From Acidobacteriota bacterium (GTDB lineage: Bacteria; Acidobacteriota; Vicinamibacteria; Vicinamibacterales; UBA2999), in the NCBI GenBank assembly GCA_013140775.1, contig JABFSA010000052.1, forward strand, positions 1-34,680: a stretch of DNA of 34,680 nucleotides. The letters run 5' to 3'. The position numbers and the translations under genes were made by a program. Position 1 is the stretch's first letter. The number at the start of each line of letters is the position of its first letter. Under the pieces are notes generated by a model that saw nothing but the letters and a program-made list of their open reading frames with translations, had not been told where the DNA came from and ran no database searches. Positions 31,983 through 34,680 of this stretch are shown here, piece after piece.

Positions 31983-33343
31983 GAGACCTCGTTGAAACGC
32001 CGAGCGGTGAGCAAATGCGGGAGCAGCTGTTCGAGCGTGGTCAGGCCGCCCAGATTCACGCTTGCGAAGTCGATCGCCGGGGCGGCCAACGCGGCACGCA
32101 CCTCCCGGATCAGCGCGGTTGCGGGATTGTGGTCAGGGTGCACCACGCGCAGGAGTCCACGAGCCGCCATGCGGGTGCAGCGGATCCACTGCTCGAGCCG
32201 GGGATGTCGACGCGGCATGACGACGGCGGGCTTGCCGAGCGAGAGCACCTCGCAGATGGTGTTGTAGCCGCCCATCGACACCACGACATCCGCCGCGGCC
32301 ATCAGGGTCACGAGGTCTGAACTGAAGTCGACGAACGTGACGTCCCCGCGATGAGCGTGCAGGGTCCGGATGCGATCGCGCGTTGTGATCGACATCTCAG
32401 GCCCGCAGACGACCAGTGTGTGGACGCTCGCGCCGATCCCGGCGCTCCCGGCGGCTTCAAGGCCCGCAAGATAGTGCTCGACGAGCGGGCCCCCGTCGCC
32501 GCCACCCCCAACCGTGACGAGAATCAGGCGGTCGGCCCCCCGAGACCACTGAGCCCGCGTGTCTGACACGTGCCCTCGCGGCTCGCGCCGAATGTAGCCT
32601 GCGTAGTGACATTTGGCCGCCAACGTCTGAGGCCAGCGGTATTCAGAGACGATGTCAAAAATGTCGGGGGAGCCGAACACCACGATGTCGTCGAAGAGCC
32701 GCTCGACTGCTTCAGTCGTCCCTGACTCCCTCCAGGACGCCATAACCCGCTCAGGTTCGTCGATGACGTCGCGGAGCGTCAGGACGATTCGGGCCTCTGG
32801 CGCGCGGCCACGAAGCCACTCGAGCGTGGACCGCAGTTCCCCTTCGAGCCCTAACGGGACGTTATCGACAAACACGAGCGACGGTCGGTAAGCCTGCGTG
32901 GTCGAGTAGATGATCCCGCGCCGGAGGTTCCGCATCGCATCGAAAGCCAGCGGCAGGAAGCGGGAGCGGTACGCGCCATTTCCAACCTTGGTAACGCACG
33001 GCAGCTTGACCCAGTCCACTCCAGTTGGCATTGGGAGCGACGAAATAGACGAGGAGCCGGTGAGCACGAGTAGGGAGGCCTGCTCGTACCGCGCCCGGAG
33101 GGTTTCGCACAGCGACAAGGTGCGTCGGATGTGACCGAGGCCGAACGAATCGTGCGAGTAGAAGAGCACGCGCGGCGCCTGTAAGCTCCTTGAGCTGGTC
33201 TCGACCGACTGGCGTAGTGCGGTGGAGTGCGCGGATGCTGTGACCGACACTGGCCGGTCGGTGATCTGTCGAACGAACGGAATGGGTTGGCCGCGTAGCA
33301 CCGAGTCCCCCCTCTTAGGCGTTCCGTAATTGGTGCCTTTCAA
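31964..33343 (-). CDS. COG4671/MurG-like glycosyltransferase
   Basis: 459 aa. After about 55 unconserved residues, RVLFYSHDSFGLGHIRRTLSLCETL starts the GT-B fold of predicted glycosyltransferases related to MurG (COG4671). VFVDNVPLGLEGEL and ARIVLTLRDVIDEPERV follow in the acceptor half. The donor half has LILVTVGGGGDGGPLVEHYL and DVVVSMGGYNTICEVLSLGKPAVVMPRRHPRLEQWIR, the MurG-type nucleotide-sugar site. It is the first gene of the six-gene polysaccharide operon and has the TTGAC array 3 just upstream. The start is unsure: TTG 33343 has no ribosome site; GTG 33301 is also in frame. Confidence 0.8.
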   Translation of the reverse strand: MKGTNYGTPKRGDSVLRGQPIPFVRQITDRPVSVTASAHSTALRQSVETSSRSLQAPRVLFYSHDSFGLGHIRRTLSLCETLRARYEQASLLVLTGSSSISSLPMPTGVDWVKLPCVTKVGNGAYRSRFLPLAFDAMRNLRRGIIYSTTQAYRPSLVFVDNVPLGLEGELRSTLEWLRGRAPEARIVLTLRDVIDEPERVMASWRESGTTEAVERLFDDIVVFGSPDIFDIVSEYRWPQTLAAKCHYAGYIRREPRGHVSDTRAQWSRGADRLILVTVGGGGDGGPLVEHYLAGLEAAGSAGIGASVHTLVVCGPEMSITTRDRIRTLHAHRGDVTFVDFSSDLVTLMAAADVVVSMGGYNTICEVLSLGKPAVVMPRRHPRLEQWIRCTRMAARGLLRVVHPDHNPATALIREVRAALAAPAIDFASVNLGGLTTLEQLLPHLLTARRFNEVSCQCQP

Positions 33344-33371
33344 GAGAGTCGAACAGTCGGCGGCCAGACTT

Positions 33372-33398
33372 GTCAGGGAATTGTCAAAAGGTTGTCAA
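33372..33398 (-). promoter_or_regulatory. Array 3: three TTGAC/CTGAC units at 11-bp spacing before the polysaccharide operon
   Basis: Reading leftward, TTGAC starts at 33398 and 33387 and CTGAC at 33376, each 11 bp apart, and all three are followed by A. The array ends about 28 bp before TTG 33343. It has the same unit and period as arrays 1 and 2 but faces left, matching the direction of the operon. On the other strand it reads TGTCA-N6-TGTCA, like the half-sites of Pho boxes. Confidence 0.6.
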
Positions 33399-33418
33399 AT
33401 CATGAGTCGCGTCCGGAG

Positions 33419-33544
33419 TGCACCGGACCGGCAGACCTCATCCCCTCCGATGGCCATTCAAGCGCTGTCGCCAGCGATCATTTCGCCGAAGCACTGACAG
33501 CAGCCCTACAAGCCAGGGCCATCGTCGTTGGTCGACAGCCTTGA
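33419..33544 (+). pseudogene. 3' fragment of an SGNH-hydrolase gene (direct repeat copy B)
   Basis: In the frame ending at TGA 33542-33544 the translation includes GPADLIPSDGHSSAVASDHF and EALTAALQARAIVVGRQP. It matches the end of the SGNH protein at 15387-16412 at about 27 of 38 residues, including the block V Asp-Gly-His. No start codon or upstream part of the gene is present, so this is a truncated relic. Nucleotide similarity continues about 20 bp past the stop and then stops abruptly. Confidence 0.8.
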
Positions 33545-33625
33545 CGCCTATCGGATACCCTCCAAGGATCTTGATCTGGAGGACGCCGGAGTGCGGGTGA
33601 TCGCTGTCGGCGGCGACGGGACGTA

Positions 33626-34680
<1,055 letters not shown>

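Larger units (their letters stand above)
33344..33625. other. 282-bp gap: operon promoter array and SGNH remnant
   Basis: This gap between the leftward operon and the rightward kinase holds array 3 and a broken copy of the SGNH gene end. No complete gene is seen. The kinase promoter should lie in about 33545-33625, where nothing is recognised beyond a short GGGA before the start. Confidence 0.5.

Overview
The window looks like chromosomal DNA from a GC-rich, Gram-negative Acidobacteriota member, probably close to the Vicinamibacteria. This is inferred from gene content: a DUF2911 protein, a DUF5916 outer-membrane protein with a CBM9-like domain, a DUF6152 secreted protein next to a 'GKPDFSGIY'-type secreted protein, many secreted and lipoprotein products, a PEP-CTERM protein, and a Ser/Thr kinase with the 'GxRIGPYEI...GAGGMGQVYRA' N-terminus common in that phylum. 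No rRNA, tRNA, insertion sequence, phage gene or CRISPR array was found.

Region 1 (1-15.1 kb) is mostly housekeeping and accessory metabolism. A leftward group encodes a ketopantoate reductase-like protein, a PQQ-dependent sugar dehydrogenase and a lipoprotein amidohydrolase (running off the left edge). Next come a NamZ-like (DUF1343) muramidase, a LOG/TIGR00730 protein, an SRPBCC protein, an ammonium transporter with a candidate sigma-54 promoter, a small membrane protein, a putative Na+/H+ antiporter, two secreted proteins of unknown function, a discoidin-domain lipoprotein, a DUF2911 protein and a large DUF5916 protein.

Region 2 (14.5-33.6 kb) looks like a surface-polysaccharide and envelope module. 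It starts with a PEP-CTERM protein that has a near-consensus sigma-54 promoter and an SGNH-hydrolase-like protein. Then come a secreted protein with InlB-like repeats, a GT9-like glycosyltransferase translationally coupled to an extreme polyserine Tat lipoprotein, and a cupredoxin plus outer-membrane barrel pair divergent from an OmpR-type response regulator and histidine kinase. It ends with a tight leftward six-gene operon: a COG4671-like glycosyltransferase, two GT4 glycosyltransferases, an ABC exporter, an APH-type phosphotransferase and a DUF5666 plus alginate-export-like outer-membrane protein. No Wza/Wzc/Wzx/Wzy set or cellulose/alginate synthase was seen.

The most notable non-coding signal is a direct-repeat array of TTGAC(A) units at exactly 11-bp spacing. 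It lies upstream of three transcription units in this module: the InlB-repeat protein (4 units), the GT9/polyserine pair (2 perfect plus 2 degenerate) and the exopolysaccharide operon (3 units, leftward). The 11-bp head-to-tail geometry is that of OmpR/PhoB-family operators, and an OmpR-family regulator lies between the arrays. This suggests a local regulon, which is an inference. The 3' end of the SGNH gene is also repeated, in the same orientation and as a broken fragment, about 17 kb downstream, so the module is bounded by imperfect direct repeats.

Region 3 (33.6 kb to the end) is the start of a Pkn-type Ser/Thr kinase with a membrane anchor, cut by the right edge.
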